DNA of 50,818 nt from positions 1-50,818 of the forward strand of contig NZ_VJZD01000040.1 of NCBI RefSeq assembly GCF_009377175.1. The letters run 5' to 3'. Positions within the stretch are counted from its first letter, which is position 1. Each line of letters starts with the position of its first letter. Below, piece by piece: positions 13,058 through 24,177 of this stretch. The position numbers were made by a program, and so were the translations under genes. This DNA is from Streptomyces adustus. Its GTDB lineage: Bacteria; Actinomycetota; Actinomycetes; Streptomycetales; Streptomycetaceae. The notes under the pieces are model-generated. The model made no database searches, had not been told where the DNA came from, and saw only the letters and a program-made list of their open reading frames with translations.

Positions 13058-13285
13058 GTGTTCGATGCCTTCGCGGAACTCTTCGCACCGGGCCGCAAGC
13101 ACACCCGTGACGAACAGAACCGGCTGGAGCTGACCCGCGAGGACACCGGGGACAGCGATCCCGGACGCGGGCCGATAGACCTCACGTCCGGGAAGGTCGT
13201 CGTACGCCTGCCCCCGCCGGAACCGGCACCGGACGCGCCGGAGGCGGCACCGGCACCGGACGCACCCGGCCCCGGCGACGGATGA
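13058..13285 (+). CDS. DUF6191-like small protein
   Basis: This 75-aa protein starts at a GTG behind AGGAGGAGG, one of the best ribosome binding sites in the window, and behind a TAGGGT -10 box at 13025-13030 that overlaps the end of the LuxR gene. The first 45 residues (FAELFAPGRKHTRDEQNRLELTRED...GRGPIDLTSGKVVV) match my recollection of the short Streptomyces family DUF6191. The last 25 residues are Pro/Ala/Asp-rich and disordered. The function is unknown. It converges on the dehydrogenase gene at 13305. Confidence 0.75.
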   Translation: MFDAFAELFAPGRKHTRDEQNRLELTREDTGDSDPGRGPIDLTSGKVVVRLPPPEPAPDAPEAAPAPDAPGPGDG

Positions 13286-13304
13286 GCGGCCGGGAACGGG
13301 CGGT

Positions 13305-14474
13305 TCAGCTCACCTCCAGCTCCAGGATCCGGTCGTCCCCCGGCTTCGGGTCGCCCCGGCCGTCCGTGTTGCTGGTGACCAGCCACAGCTTGTCGCCGCC
13401 CGCCGACACCACCGTGCGCAGCCGGCCGTACGTGCCGGCGAGGAAGTCCTGCGGGGCCGCCGAGGTCTCGGTCCCCTTCAGCGGGACGCGCCACAGGCGC
13501 TGCCCCTTCAGACCCGCCATCCAGACGGAGCCCTGCGCGTAGGCGATCCCGCTGGGGGAGGCGTCGTCCGTGTGCCACTGGGCCACCGGGTTCTGGTACT
13601 TCGGGTCGGACGACCTGCCCTCGGCGTCCGGCCAGCCGTAGTCGGCGCCCGGCTTGATCGCGTTGAGCTCGTCCCAGGTGTCCTGGCCGAACTCCGAGGC
13701 GAACAGCCGCTGTTTCGCGTCCCAGGCCAGCCCCTGGACGTTGCGGTGCCCGTACGAGTACACGGGGGAGTCCGGGAACGGGTTGCCCGGGGCGGGCTCG
13801 CCCTCCGGGGTCAGCCGCAGGATCTTGCCGCCCAGCGACTTCCGGTCCTGCGACAGGCCCCGGTCGCCGCTCTCGCCCGTGCCGGCGTAGAGCATCCGGT
13901 CGGGGCCGAAGGCGATCCGGCCGCCGTTGTGGATCATCCCCTTGGGGATGCCCTTGAAGACCGTGTCGGGCGCGCCCAGCTGCTCGCCCGCCGGTTTCGC
14001 GGGGTCGTAGAGCATCCGGACGATGCGGTTGTCGGAGGCGGAGGTGAAGTAGGCGTAGATCATGCGGTCCGAGGCGAAGTCCGGGGAGAGCGCGATGCCC
14101 AGCAGGCCGCCCTCGCCGGCGGGGGACACCCCCGGCACCTCGCCCAGCTCCGTCTTCTTGCCGGTCTCCTCGTCGACGAGGGTGATCGTCCCCTCGTCCC
14201 GGGAGGAGACGAGCAGGCCGCCGCCGGGGACCGGGGCCAGCCCCCAGGGGGTCTTGAGACCCTCGGCGACCGTGCGCAGCACCTTCACCGAGCCCTTCGC
14301 GGGCGGTGTCTCCTCGGCCGCCGGGCCGGCGGCGGACGCCGCCGCGCTCGTACGGTCCGACGCGGCGCCCGACGGCTCCTGGCCGGATCCTTCGGCGCCG
14401 GAGGAGCAGCCGGCCGTCAACAGGAGGGTGCCCGCGGCCAACACGGACGTCACAACTCGACGTTGCACGATCAT
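13305..14474 (-). CDS. PQQ-dependent sugar dehydrogenase-like lipoprotein
   Basis: This 389-aa protein begins with a lipoprotein signal peptide. A basic MIVQRR is followed by a hydrophobic core and the lipobox LTAGC, with Cys23 as the lipidation site. A Ser/Ala/Gly-rich linker to about residue 60 comes next. The rest is a six-bladed beta-propeller of the glucose/sorbosone dehydrogenase family. It has LKTPWGLAPVPGGGLLVSSRDEG at the first blade, and typical HNGGRIAFGPDRMLYAGTGE and YSYGHRNVQGLAWD segments. Members oxidise sugars or act on aldoses with PQQ and calcium. The actual substrate and cofactor use are not shown. It acts outside the cell, anchored to the membrane. Confidence 0.9.
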   Translation of the reverse strand: MIVQRRVVTSVLAAGTLLLTAGCSSGAEGSGQEPSGAASDRTSAAASAAGPAAEETPPAKGSVKVLRTVAEGLKTPWGLAPVPGGGLLVSSRDEGTITLVDEETGKKTELGEVPGVSPAGEGGLLGIALSPDFASDRMIYAYFTSASDNRIVRMLYDPAKPAGEQLGAPDTVFKGIPKGMIHNGGRIAFGPDRMLYAGTGESGDRGLSQDRKSLGGKILRLTPEGEPAPGNPFPDSPVYSYGHRNVQGLAWDAKQRLFASEFGQDTWDELNAIKPGADYGWPDAEGRSSDPKYQNPVAQWHTDDASPSGIAYAQGSVWMAGLKGQRLWRVPLKGTETSAAPQDFLAGTYGRLRTVVSAGGDKLWLVTSNTDGRGDPKPGDDRILELEVS

Positions 14475-14626
14475 GGTCCCTTCGACGCGGAGGGTTCTCC
14501 TTGTCTACGCCGCTCCCGCTCGAAGGGTTCCCGAGCGAGGGTTGCAACGCCCGTACGAGTCCCCGCGCGCGCCGCGGGGGAACTCTTGTGCGAATGAATC
14601 CCGCGTTTGCCCCGCGGGCTTCCGGC

Positions 14627-15625
14627 TCAGTCCCAGGACCCCATCGCCCCCGGCAGCGCGGCCACCTCCGCCAGGTCGTCGGGCGTCAGCCGCAGTGCCG
14701 CCGCCGCCGCGTTCTCCGTCACCCACCGCTCCCGCTTCGCACCCGGTACCGGCAGCACGTGCGGCCCCTGGGCCAGCACCCAGGCCAGCGCCACCTGGGC
14801 CGCCGTGACGTGGTCGCCGTGCCGCCGGGCCACCCGGCGCAGACCGGCCACGATCGGCTGGTTCGCGGCCATCATCTCGGCGGTGAAGCGGGGGTGGCGG
14901 GCACGCATGTCGTCCGGTTCGAAGCCCTCGCCGGGGGTCAGCGTGCCGGTCAGGAAGCCGTTGCCGAGCGGCATCGCCGCCAGGAAGCCGACCCCGCGCG
15001 CCGCGCACCACGGCAGCAGCGCGTCCAGGGACTCCGGCGACCACACGGACAGCTCGGCCTCCACCGCGCTCACCGGGAACACCTGCTGCACGCGCTGCAA
15101 CTGACGGATCGTCGCATCGTGCAGCCGCGCCCCGGACCGGCGTCCGCCGCGCGCGCCCACCGCGCACAGCCCGAGCGCCCGCACCTTCCCCGCCCGTACC
15201 AGCTCCGCCATCGCGCCCCAGGTCTCCTCGACGGGAACCTCGGGGTCGGCCCGGTGCAGCTGGTAGAGGTCGATCACGTCCGTCTGGAGCCGGCGCAGCG
15301 AGGCGTCGCAGGCTCTCCTCACGTATCCGGGGCGCCCGTTGGCCACGATGTGCTGCTCGCCGACCAGCAGGCCGACCTTGGTGGACACGAACGCGTCGCC
15401 GCGCCGCTCCTTCAACACCCGCCCCACCAGGAGCTCGTTGGTGAACGGGCCGTACATGTCCGCCGTGTCGAGCAGCGTCGAGCCCAGGTCCAGGGCCCGG
15501 TGCACCGCCCTCAGCGATTCTTCGCCACGTTGCCGCGACCCGCTGTAGGACCAGCTCATCGGCATGCACCCGAGTCCGACGGCCCCCGTCGCGAGCGCGC
15601 CCGCACCGATCGTCCTGCGCTCCAC
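14627..15625 (-). CDS. Aldo/keto reductase
   Basis: This 332-aa protein is an NAD(P)H-dependent aldo/keto reductase of the TIM-barrel superfamily. The catalytic tetrad is visible as Asp53 and Tyr58 in LLDTADMYGPFTNE, Lys83 in STKVG and His124 in DLYQLHR. C-terminal cofactor loops include VLPVPGAKRERWVTEN. The start is the ATG at 15625, divergent from the hydroxyacid dehydrogenase gene 74 bp away. The substrate is unknown. It is most like the general 'oxidoreductase' subgroup that acts on aldehydes or ketones. Confidence 0.93.
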   Translation of the reverse strand: MERRTIGAGALATGAVGLGCMPMSWSYSGSRQRGEESLRAVHRALDLGSTLLDTADMYGPFTNELLVGRVLKERRGDAFVSTKVGLLVGEQHIVANGRPGYVRRACDASLRRLQTDVIDLYQLHRADPEVPVEETWGAMAELVRAGKVRALGLCAVGARGGRRSGARLHDATIRQLQRVQQVFPVSAVEAELSVWSPESLDALLPWCAARGVGFLAAMPLGNGFLTGTLTPGEGFEPDDMRARHPRFTAEMMAANQPIVAGLRRVARRHGDHVTAAQVALAWVLAQGPHVLPVPGAKRERWVTENAAAAALRLTPDDLAEVAALPGAMGSWD

Positions 15626-15699
15626 CTGCTCGTGAACCTCCCTCGCCCGGACTCCAACCTAACCTCTGCCTCCGGTTGGCCTGACATAGCCTCCTGACC

Positions 15700-16650
15700 A
15701 TGAGTGCTGACGTATGGCTTCCCATTCCGCCGGACGAGATCGAGGGTCTTCCGCAAGGGCCCGCATACCTGTTCTGGAACGGCGAGGCGGACTTCCCCGC
15801 GGACCCGGCCGACTGCGCCTTCTATGTCGTGCCCTACATGAAACCCGCCGCCGTCGGCCTCCGCCCCCTTCCGGCCATGAGCTCCCTCCAGGTGGTCCAG
15901 ACGCTGTCCGCCGGCACCGACAATGTCGAGCCCGGTCTCAAGCACCTGCGCCCCGGCGTCCAGTTGTGCAACGCGCGCGGAGTGCACGACGCGAGCACGG
16001 CCGAACTCGCGCTGGCGCTCATCCTCGCCTCGCTGCGGGGCATCCCCGACTTCGTGCGGGCCCAGGACCAGGGCCGGTGGGCCGGTGGCTTCCGGCCGGC
16101 GCTCGCCGACAAGAACGTCCTCGTCGTCGGATACGGAGCCATCGGCGAGGCCATCGAGGACCGGCTCGTCCCGTTCGAGGTGGCGCGGGTGGCGCGAGTC
16201 GCGCGCTCCGAGCGCACCACGGCGCGCGGCCCGGTGCATCCGCTCGCCGAACTGCCCGCCCTGCTCCCGGAGGCGGACGTCGTCGTCCTGTCCACCCCGC
16301 TCACGGAGAGCACCCGCGGCCTGGTCGACGGGGACTTCCTGGCCCGGATGAAGGACGGCGCGCTGCTGGTCAACGTCGCCCGCGGGCCGGTCGTCGACAC
16401 CGAGGCGCTGCTCGGGGAACTGGAGAGCGGCCGCATCACCGCCGCCCTGGACGTCGTGGACCCCGAACCGCTGCCCCCGGGCCACCCGCTGTGGCACGCG
16501 CCGGGCGTGCTGATCAGCCCGCACGTCGGCGGTCCTACGTCCGCGTTCCTGCCCCGCGCCAAGCGGCTGCTGGTCGACCAGTTGGGGCGATTCGTGAACC
16601 GGCAGCCGCTGCGCCACGTGATCCGTACGACAGGCACGACCGACATGTGA
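15700..16650 (+). CDS. D-isomer-specific 2-hydroxyacid dehydrogenase
   Basis: This 316-aa cytoplasmic enzyme reduces 2-oxo acids or oxidises D-2-hydroxy acids with NAD(P). The nucleotide-binding motif GYGAIG is at 144-149. The catalytic Arg228 (NVARGPVVD), Glu256 (VVDPEPLP) and His275 (ISPHVGG) are all present. It lacks the regulatory domains of SerA, which is encoded separately at 24178. The ATG is set by TAGCCT at 15687-15692, 7 nt upstream, with no ribosome binding site, so translation is probably leaderless. It is divergent from the aldo/keto reductase, and a shared control region is possible. The exact substrate is not evident. Confidence 0.93.
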   Translation: MSADVWLPIPPDEIEGLPQGPAYLFWNGEADFPADPADCAFYVVPYMKPAAVGLRPLPAMSSLQVVQTLSAGTDNVEPGLKHLRPGVQLCNARGVHDASTAELALALILASLRGIPDFVRAQDQGRWAGGFRPALADKNVLVVGYGAIGEAIEDRLVPFEVARVARVARSERTTARGPVHPLAELPALLPEADVVVLSTPLTESTRGLVDGDFLARMKDGALLVNVARGPVVDTEALLGELESGRITAALDVVDPEPLPPGHPLWHAPGVLISPHVGGPTSAFLPRAKRLLVDQLGRFVNRQPLRHVIRTTGTTDM

Positions 16651-16837
16651 TCCACGGCGAGCACCCTCCGCAGTCCCGCGGGCGCGGTGCGTGCCCGCCT
16701 GTCCTGCGTCGTCACGGAGCGTAGAGGAACTATGTCCCTGAGTGACGGGACTGGTGTATCGTCCCGACAGGGGCTGCGCCGCGCACCGTTCGGCGCCGGG
16801 GATGGATATTTCAGACTTGTGAGGGGGGCGACGGGCG
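16651..16837. other. Leader region before the HR-rich ORF and GGDEF gene
   Basis: No confident gene lies here. The stretch holds a small hairpin, CGGGAC at 16746-16751 with GTCCCG at 16761-16766, and a GAGGGGGG ribosome binding site at 16821-16828 that serves the short ORF at 16838. In-frame reading from 16687 overlaps that ORF and looks like noise. Confidence 0.5.
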
Positions 16838-17047
16838 ATGCACGGCCTATGGACGAACGACCCGACGCGTCGGGACCGCCGACGGCGGCCCTGGCGCACG
16901 GCCGCGCGCAGACGACGCGGTCACCATGCCGATCACAGTGGTAACCACAGCCATCACCACCGCAGGCACAGCTGTCGCAGGAGAGCGCATCCAGCGCACC
17001 GGGACCCGCGGGACCCGGGAGCCGCGCGGAGCGGGAGGGACCGGTGA
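16838..17047 (+). CDS. His/Arg-rich short ORF coupled to the GGDEF gene
   Basis: This possible 69-aa protein starts at an ATG 9 nt behind GAGGGGGG. Its TGA overlaps the GTG of the GGDEF gene by 4 nt (GTGA). The composition is extreme: about 40% His plus Arg, with HHADHSGNHSHHHRRHSCRR in the middle and one Cys. It could bind metal or nucleic acid, or be a translated leader that delivers ribosomes to the next gene. It could also be an accidental reading frame. The ribosome binding site and stop-start overlap argue for translation. No homologue is recognised. Confidence 0.4.
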   Translation: MHGLWTNDPTRRDRRRRPWRTAARRRRGHHADHSGNHSHHHRRHSCRRRAHPAHRDPRDPGAARSGRDR

Positions 17048-20000
17048 GTTCGCTCCGGCCTTCCGTGACCACCCTCGACGGGACGCTGCGCGCGCAGCCT
17101 CCCATGCGGACGACACTGTTCGGCCCGTCGGTCCCCGGCGGCGGATCGAGCCTGGTCCACCAGCTCGTCCTGGCCCTCGCGTGCGCGGTCTACGCCGTCG
17201 GATCCGCGCTCGGCTGGGGCTCCGGACAAGTCGCGCTGATCATGGGTGACTTCGGGCTGAGCGCCGCGGCGGGCAGCGCCGCCGTGTCGTGCTTCCTCTA
17301 CGCGCGCACCCGGCGCGTCCGCTTCCGGTCGGCCTGGCTGCTGTTCGCCCTGTCCTCGGCGATGGCCGCGCTGGGCAACGGCGTATGGGGGTGGTACGAG
17401 GTCGTCCTGGAGCGGCCCGTGCCCAGCCCCAGCTACGCCGACCTGTTCTTCCTGTGCTTCGCCCCGCCCGCGATCGTGGGGCTGCTGGTGCTGGCCAAGC
17501 GGCCGGTGACCAAGGCCGGCTGGGTCTGTCTGGCCCTGGACGCCTGGCTGATCGGCGGCTCGCTCGTCACGCTGTCCTGGAGCCTGGCGCTCGCCCAGGC
17601 GGCGAAGTTCGACGGGCCGAGCGTGGCCCACACCGCGCTGTCGCTGGCCTATCCGCTGCTCGACATCGCCCTGGTCAGCATGGTGCTCGCGCTGCACTTC
17701 CGACGCTCGGCGGTCAACCGCACCGCGGTCAACACCGCGATCGGCGCGCTCGCCCTGACCGTGATGTGCGACGCCCTGTTCACCTCGCCGCTGCTGCACG
17801 ACACCTACCGCTCCGGCCAACTGCTCGACGCGGGCTGGTTCGCCGGTTCCCTGCTGCTCGCGTACGCCCCCTGGGCCGCGCCCCGGCCGAAGGATCCGGC
17901 GGGCGACGAAGGGCACACGCGCGTGGTGCGCGAGCACCTGCCCGGACAGCGTCCCGGCGGCCACCCCGCCGAGCCGCCGCAGGAGACACCGCGCGGCACG
18001 GAGCCGGGCACACCGCCGGGCGCCTCCCGGGAGACCCCCGAGGGAGCGTCCCCCGGGGCGCCGCAGGGAGGTGATCACAGCCGGTATCCGGTCACCCGAC
18101 CCATCAGCGGTTCCCTCGCCGCCCTCACGCCCTACCTGGCCGCCGCCGTCTGCACCCTGGGCATCCTCTACAACGTCCTGGACGGACACAGCGTCGACCG
18201 CGTGGTGCTCTTCACCGGCGGCACGGTCGTCCTCGCCCTCGTGGTGCGCCAGGGCATCATGCTCCTCGACAACATCACCCTCACCCAGGAACTGGCGCAG
18301 CAGGAGAACCACTTCCGCTCCCTGGTGCAGGGCTCCAGCGACGTCATCATGATCGCCGCACCGAACGGCATCCTCCGGTACGTCTCCCCGGCCGCTGCCG
18401 GGGTCTACGGACGGCCCGCGGAGGACCTGGTCGGCACCGAACTGGCCGGTCTCATCCATCCGGAGGACCTGGGCTGCGTGGTGCACGAGGTGCGCCGCTT
18501 CCTCGCCGCCAGCCCCCTGGAGGAGGCCACCACCCGCATCGAGTGCCGCTTCAGGTCGGGCGACGGCGGCTGGCTGAACGTCGAGTCCACCGTCAACCGC
18601 CATCACGGCGGTCTGATCTTCAACAGCCGGGACGTCACCGAGCGGGTCCGGTTGCAGGCGCAGCTCCAGCACAACGCCGAGCACGACCCGCTCACCGACC
18701 TGCCCAACCGCGCGCTGTTCACCAGGCGGGTGCAGCAGGCGCTGTCGGGCCGCCGCGCCGCCGACCGCACCGCCCTGCGCGGCACCGCCGTGCTCTTCAT
18801 CGACCTCGACGGCTTCAAGGCCGTCAACGACACGATCGGGCACCAGGCGGGGGACGAACTGCTGGTCCAGGCCGCCCGCAGACTCCAGGACGCCGTCCGG
18901 CACGGGGACACCGCCTCGCGGCTGGGCGGCGACGAGTTCGCGGCCCTGATCACCGGCGACGGAACCCGCGACCGTACCGCCCGCGAACGTCACATCCTGG
19001 AGCTCGCCGACCGCCTCAGGATCACGCTCTCGCAGCCGTACGTGATCGACGGCAACGAGGTCCGCGTCGCCGCGTCCATCGGCGTCGCCTTCGCCGAGCC
19101 CGGCCTCGGCGCGGGCGAACTGCTGCGCAACGCCGACCTCGCCATGTACCGCGCCAAGGCGGCCGGCAAGGGCCGGGTCGAGCTGTACAAGCCGCAGATG
19201 CAGCAGGACGTCGTACGCAAGGCCGAACTGGCCACGCGGCTGCGTGCCGCGCTGCACGACGGCGAGTTCGCGCTGCTGCACCAGCCCGTGGTCGGCCTGG
19301 AGGACGGCCGGATCACCTCGGTCACCGCCCAGGCCCGCTGGCGCTCCTCCCAGGGGGTGCTCTTCACACCCGCCGAGTTCCTGCGGGTCGCCGAGGACAG
19401 CGACAAGACCGCCGAGCTGGGCCGCTGGGTCCTGGAGGAGGCCGTCGAACAGGCAGCCGAACGGATCGGGACCGGCCTGGGTGTGCCGGTGGTCGTGCGG
19501 GTCAGCGCCCGCCGGCTGCTCGACCGCTCGATGCCGCTCGGTTCCGTCGAGGCACTGCTGACCCGGCACGGCCTGCCGTCGGGGTCCTTGGTGATAGAGC
19601 TCGCCGACACCGAGCCCAGGGTGCCGCTGGATGAGCTGGAGCGCCGTCTGAGCGCCCTGCGGCGCCTGGGTGTCCGTATCGCCCTGGACGGCTTCGGCAG
19701 CGGCTACGCGGCCATCACGGCGCTCCGCAGACTCCCCGTCGACGTGCTGAAACTCGACCGCTCGCTCGTCGAAGGGGTCGTGGAGTCGGCCCGGCTGCAC
19801 AAGATCACCAGCGGGCTGCTGCGGATCGCCGGCGATCTGGGACTCCAGTCCGTGGCCGACGGCGTGGACCTTCCGGAGCAGGTCGTCGCCCTGCGCGCGA
19901 TGGGCTGCACCCATGGCCAGGGCATGGCGTTCTCCGGCCCGCTGGACGAGTACCGGCTGCGCCGGGCGCTCGCCTCCGGCCACTATCCGGTGCCGCACGG

Positions 20001-20121
20001 ACCGGCCGAGCCCGCGTTCGCGGGCGGCGGTGCCGGGGTGTACCCAGGTGGGGTGGCCGCCGTCCTCGGGGGCGGGACAGCTCTCCGCTCACATAATGAG
20101 ACTCCCGTCCCACCCACTTGA
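17044..20121 (+). CDS. Membrane PAS-GGDEF-EAL protein (c-di-GMP signalling)
   Basis: This 1025-aa protein has about eight membrane helices in residues 38-283 and a Pro/Gly/Glu-rich linker (about 285-345). Two more helices (about 350-405), a PAS domain (about 420-530), a GGDEF domain and an EAL domain follow. The diguanylate cyclase signature is intact (RLGGDEF, GGDEF at 628-632). The EAL domain is degraded. The EAL triplet reads TAQ (761-763), the metal-binding Asn is Arg819, DDFG is DGFG (882-885), and two Glu are Asp (855, 939), although Lys903 is kept. I infer a cyclase, or a c-di-GMP receptor, without phosphodiesterase activity. Its place before ilvB recalls S. coelicolor SCO5511 (CdgF) from memory. 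Confidence 0.92.
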   Translation: MSSLRPSVTTLDGTLRAQPPMRTTLFGPSVPGGGSSLVHQLVLALACAVYAVGSALGWGSGQVALIMGDFGLSAAAGSAAVSCFLYARTRRVRFRSAWLLFALSSAMAALGNGVWGWYEVVLERPVPSPSYADLFFLCFAPPAIVGLLVLAKRPVTKAGWVCLALDAWLIGGSLVTLSWSLALAQAAKFDGPSVAHTALSLAYPLLDIALVSMVLALHFRRSAVNRTAVNTAIGALALTVMCDALFTSPLLHDTYRSGQLLDAGWFAGSLLLAYAPWAAPRPKDPAGDEGHTRVVREHLPGQRPGGHPAEPPQETPRGTEPGTPPGASRETPEGASPGAPQGGDHSRYPVTRPISGSLAALTPYLAAAVCTLGILYNVLDGHSVDRVVLFTGGTVVLALVVRQGIMLLDNITLTQELAQQENHFRSLVQGSSDVIMIAAPNGILRYVSPAAAGVYGRPAEDLVGTELAGLIHPEDLGCVVHEVRRFLAASPLEEATTRIECRFRSGDGGWLNVESTVNRHHGGLIFNSRDVTERVRLQAQLQHNAEHDPLTDLPNRALFTRRVQQALSGRRAADRTALRGTAVLFIDLDGFKAVNDTIGHQAGDELLVQAARRLQDAVRHGDTASRLGGDEFAALITGDGTRDRTARERHILELADRLRITLSQPYVIDGNEVRVAASIGVAFAEPGLGAGELLRNADLAMYRAKAAGKGRVELYKPQMQQDVVRKAELATRLRAALHDGEFALLHQPVVGLEDGRITSVTAQARWRSSQGVLFTPAEFLRVAEDSDKTAELGRWVLEEAVEQAAERIGTGLGVPVVVRVSARRLLDRSMPLGSVEALLTRHGLPSGSLVIELADTEPRVPLDELERRLSALRRLGVRIALDGFGSGYAAITALRRLPVDVLKLDRSLVEGVVESARLHKITSGLLRIAGDLGLQSVADGVDLPEQVVALRAMGCTHGQGMAFSGPLDEYRLRRALASGHYPVPHGPAEPAFAGGGAGVYPGGVAAVLGGGTALRSHNETPVPPT

Positions 20122-20147
20122 CAGTGGATGTGCGCCGGGGGGAGGGT
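20118..20147 (+). promoter_or_regulatory. ilvB: Candidate ilvB leader promoter
   Basis: TTGACA at 20118-20123, a perfect -35 box overlapping the stop codon of the GGDEF gene, is followed after 18 bp by GAGGGT at 20142-20147, one base off a Streptomyces -10. A start point near 20154 would make the leader peptide leaderless. CATAAT at 20092-20097 is an alternative -10. Confidence 0.45.
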
Positions 20148-20154
20148 CAGTTCC

Positions 20155-20196
20155 ATGCGCACCCGAATTCTCGTACTTGGACAGCGCGTCGGCTGA
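20155..20196 (+). CDS. ilvB leader peptide [13 protein letters not shown]
   Basis: This is a 13-codon ORF behind GGGGGGAGGG. Codons 5-8 are Ile-Leu-Val-Leu, with another Val at codon 12, so all three branched-chain amino acids are sampled. It lies just upstream of paired hairpins and a U-tailed terminator in front of ilvB. This is the arrangement expected for ribosome-mediated attenuation. Slow decoding when charged tRNAs are scarce should favour read-through. Confidence 0.85.
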   Translation: MRTRILVLGQRVG

Positions 20197-20283
20197 GCTG
20201 GGAACGACCGGAGAGGATCCGGAATCCCCAGCGACCTCCCCGGCGCGCTCCCCTCGCTTGCCTTTCGGCACGAGGGGTTTTTT
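20197..20283 (+). promoter_or_regulatory. ilvB transcription attenuator
   Basis: The first hairpin follows the leader stop codon directly: GCTGGG (20197-20202) pairs with CCCAGC (20227-20232) around an inner CCGG/CCGG stem. The terminator hairpin is CCCCTCG (20250-20256) with CGAGGGG (20271-20277), capped by TGCC/GGCA and a TTTC loop, and is followed by six T residues. A T tract is rare in this genome and supports intrinsic termination. I did not resolve the anti-terminator pairing. Confidence 0.85.
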
Positions 20284-20356
20284 GTTGCACAGAGCCTGGC
20301 GTGCAACAGCCGCACACCGCACGAACTTCGCAAAAACCCTCAGCATCGAGAAGAGA

Positions 20357-23876
<3,520 letters not shown>

Positions 23877-23885
23877 GCCTCCCGA

Positions 23886-23922
23886 CCGAAGGGGCCGGGG
23901 CGGCGCGCTCCGGCCCCTTCGG
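23886..23922 (+). terminator. Terminator of the ilvBNC operon
   Basis: A perfect 13-bp stem (23886-23898 with 23910-23922) closes an 11-nt loop, starting 9 nt after the ilvC stop codon. Confidence 0.85.
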
Positions 23923-24177
23923 CAGACCCCGGGTAACACCGGGAATCAGTGTGTTGTCCAACCCGTCCAGCCACGGACGGGTGATCCTTACGCAGAGGCG
24001 CAAGACAGCCTTTGCCGCGCTACTACACTGCTCCACTACATACGCGTCAGGCCCACAGCGTCGTGCGCTTCCACGCGGCTAGCCCCCTCCTCCGCCTGCG
24101 GCCGTCGGGACGGCCGTCCGCACGCGCCCCCATGGCCTGGCGGGCATGGGAGGTGCCCCAGACTTGTGAGGACTCAC
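23923..24177 (+). promoter_or_regulatory. serA promoter and long leader
   Basis: A hairpin, CCCGTCC (23962-23968) with GGACGGG (23975-23981), follows the ilvC terminator. AAGACA (24002-24007) and TACACT (24024-24029), spaced by 16 bp, form a plausible promoter. The leader would then be about 140 nt. No convincing leader peptide or U-tailed terminator is visible in it. The open frame from 24012 runs out of frame into serA and looks spurious. Confidence 0.4.

Noticed and set aside
13305..16650. Consideration of a biosynthetic gene cluster for 13.3-16.7 kb oxidoreductases
   Set aside because: There are no core biosynthetic enzymes, carriers or resistance genes near the three oxidoreductases.
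16687..16944. 85-codon ORF upstream of the GGDEF gene
   Set aside because: It overlaps the His/Arg-rich ORF in another frame, which has the better ribosome binding site and stop-start overlap with the next gene.
16954..19998. Minus-strand open frame of 1014 codons opposite the GGDEF/EAL gene
   Set aside because: The plus-strand frame carries the GGDEF signature and conserved domains, so the opposite frame is a GC-driven shadow.
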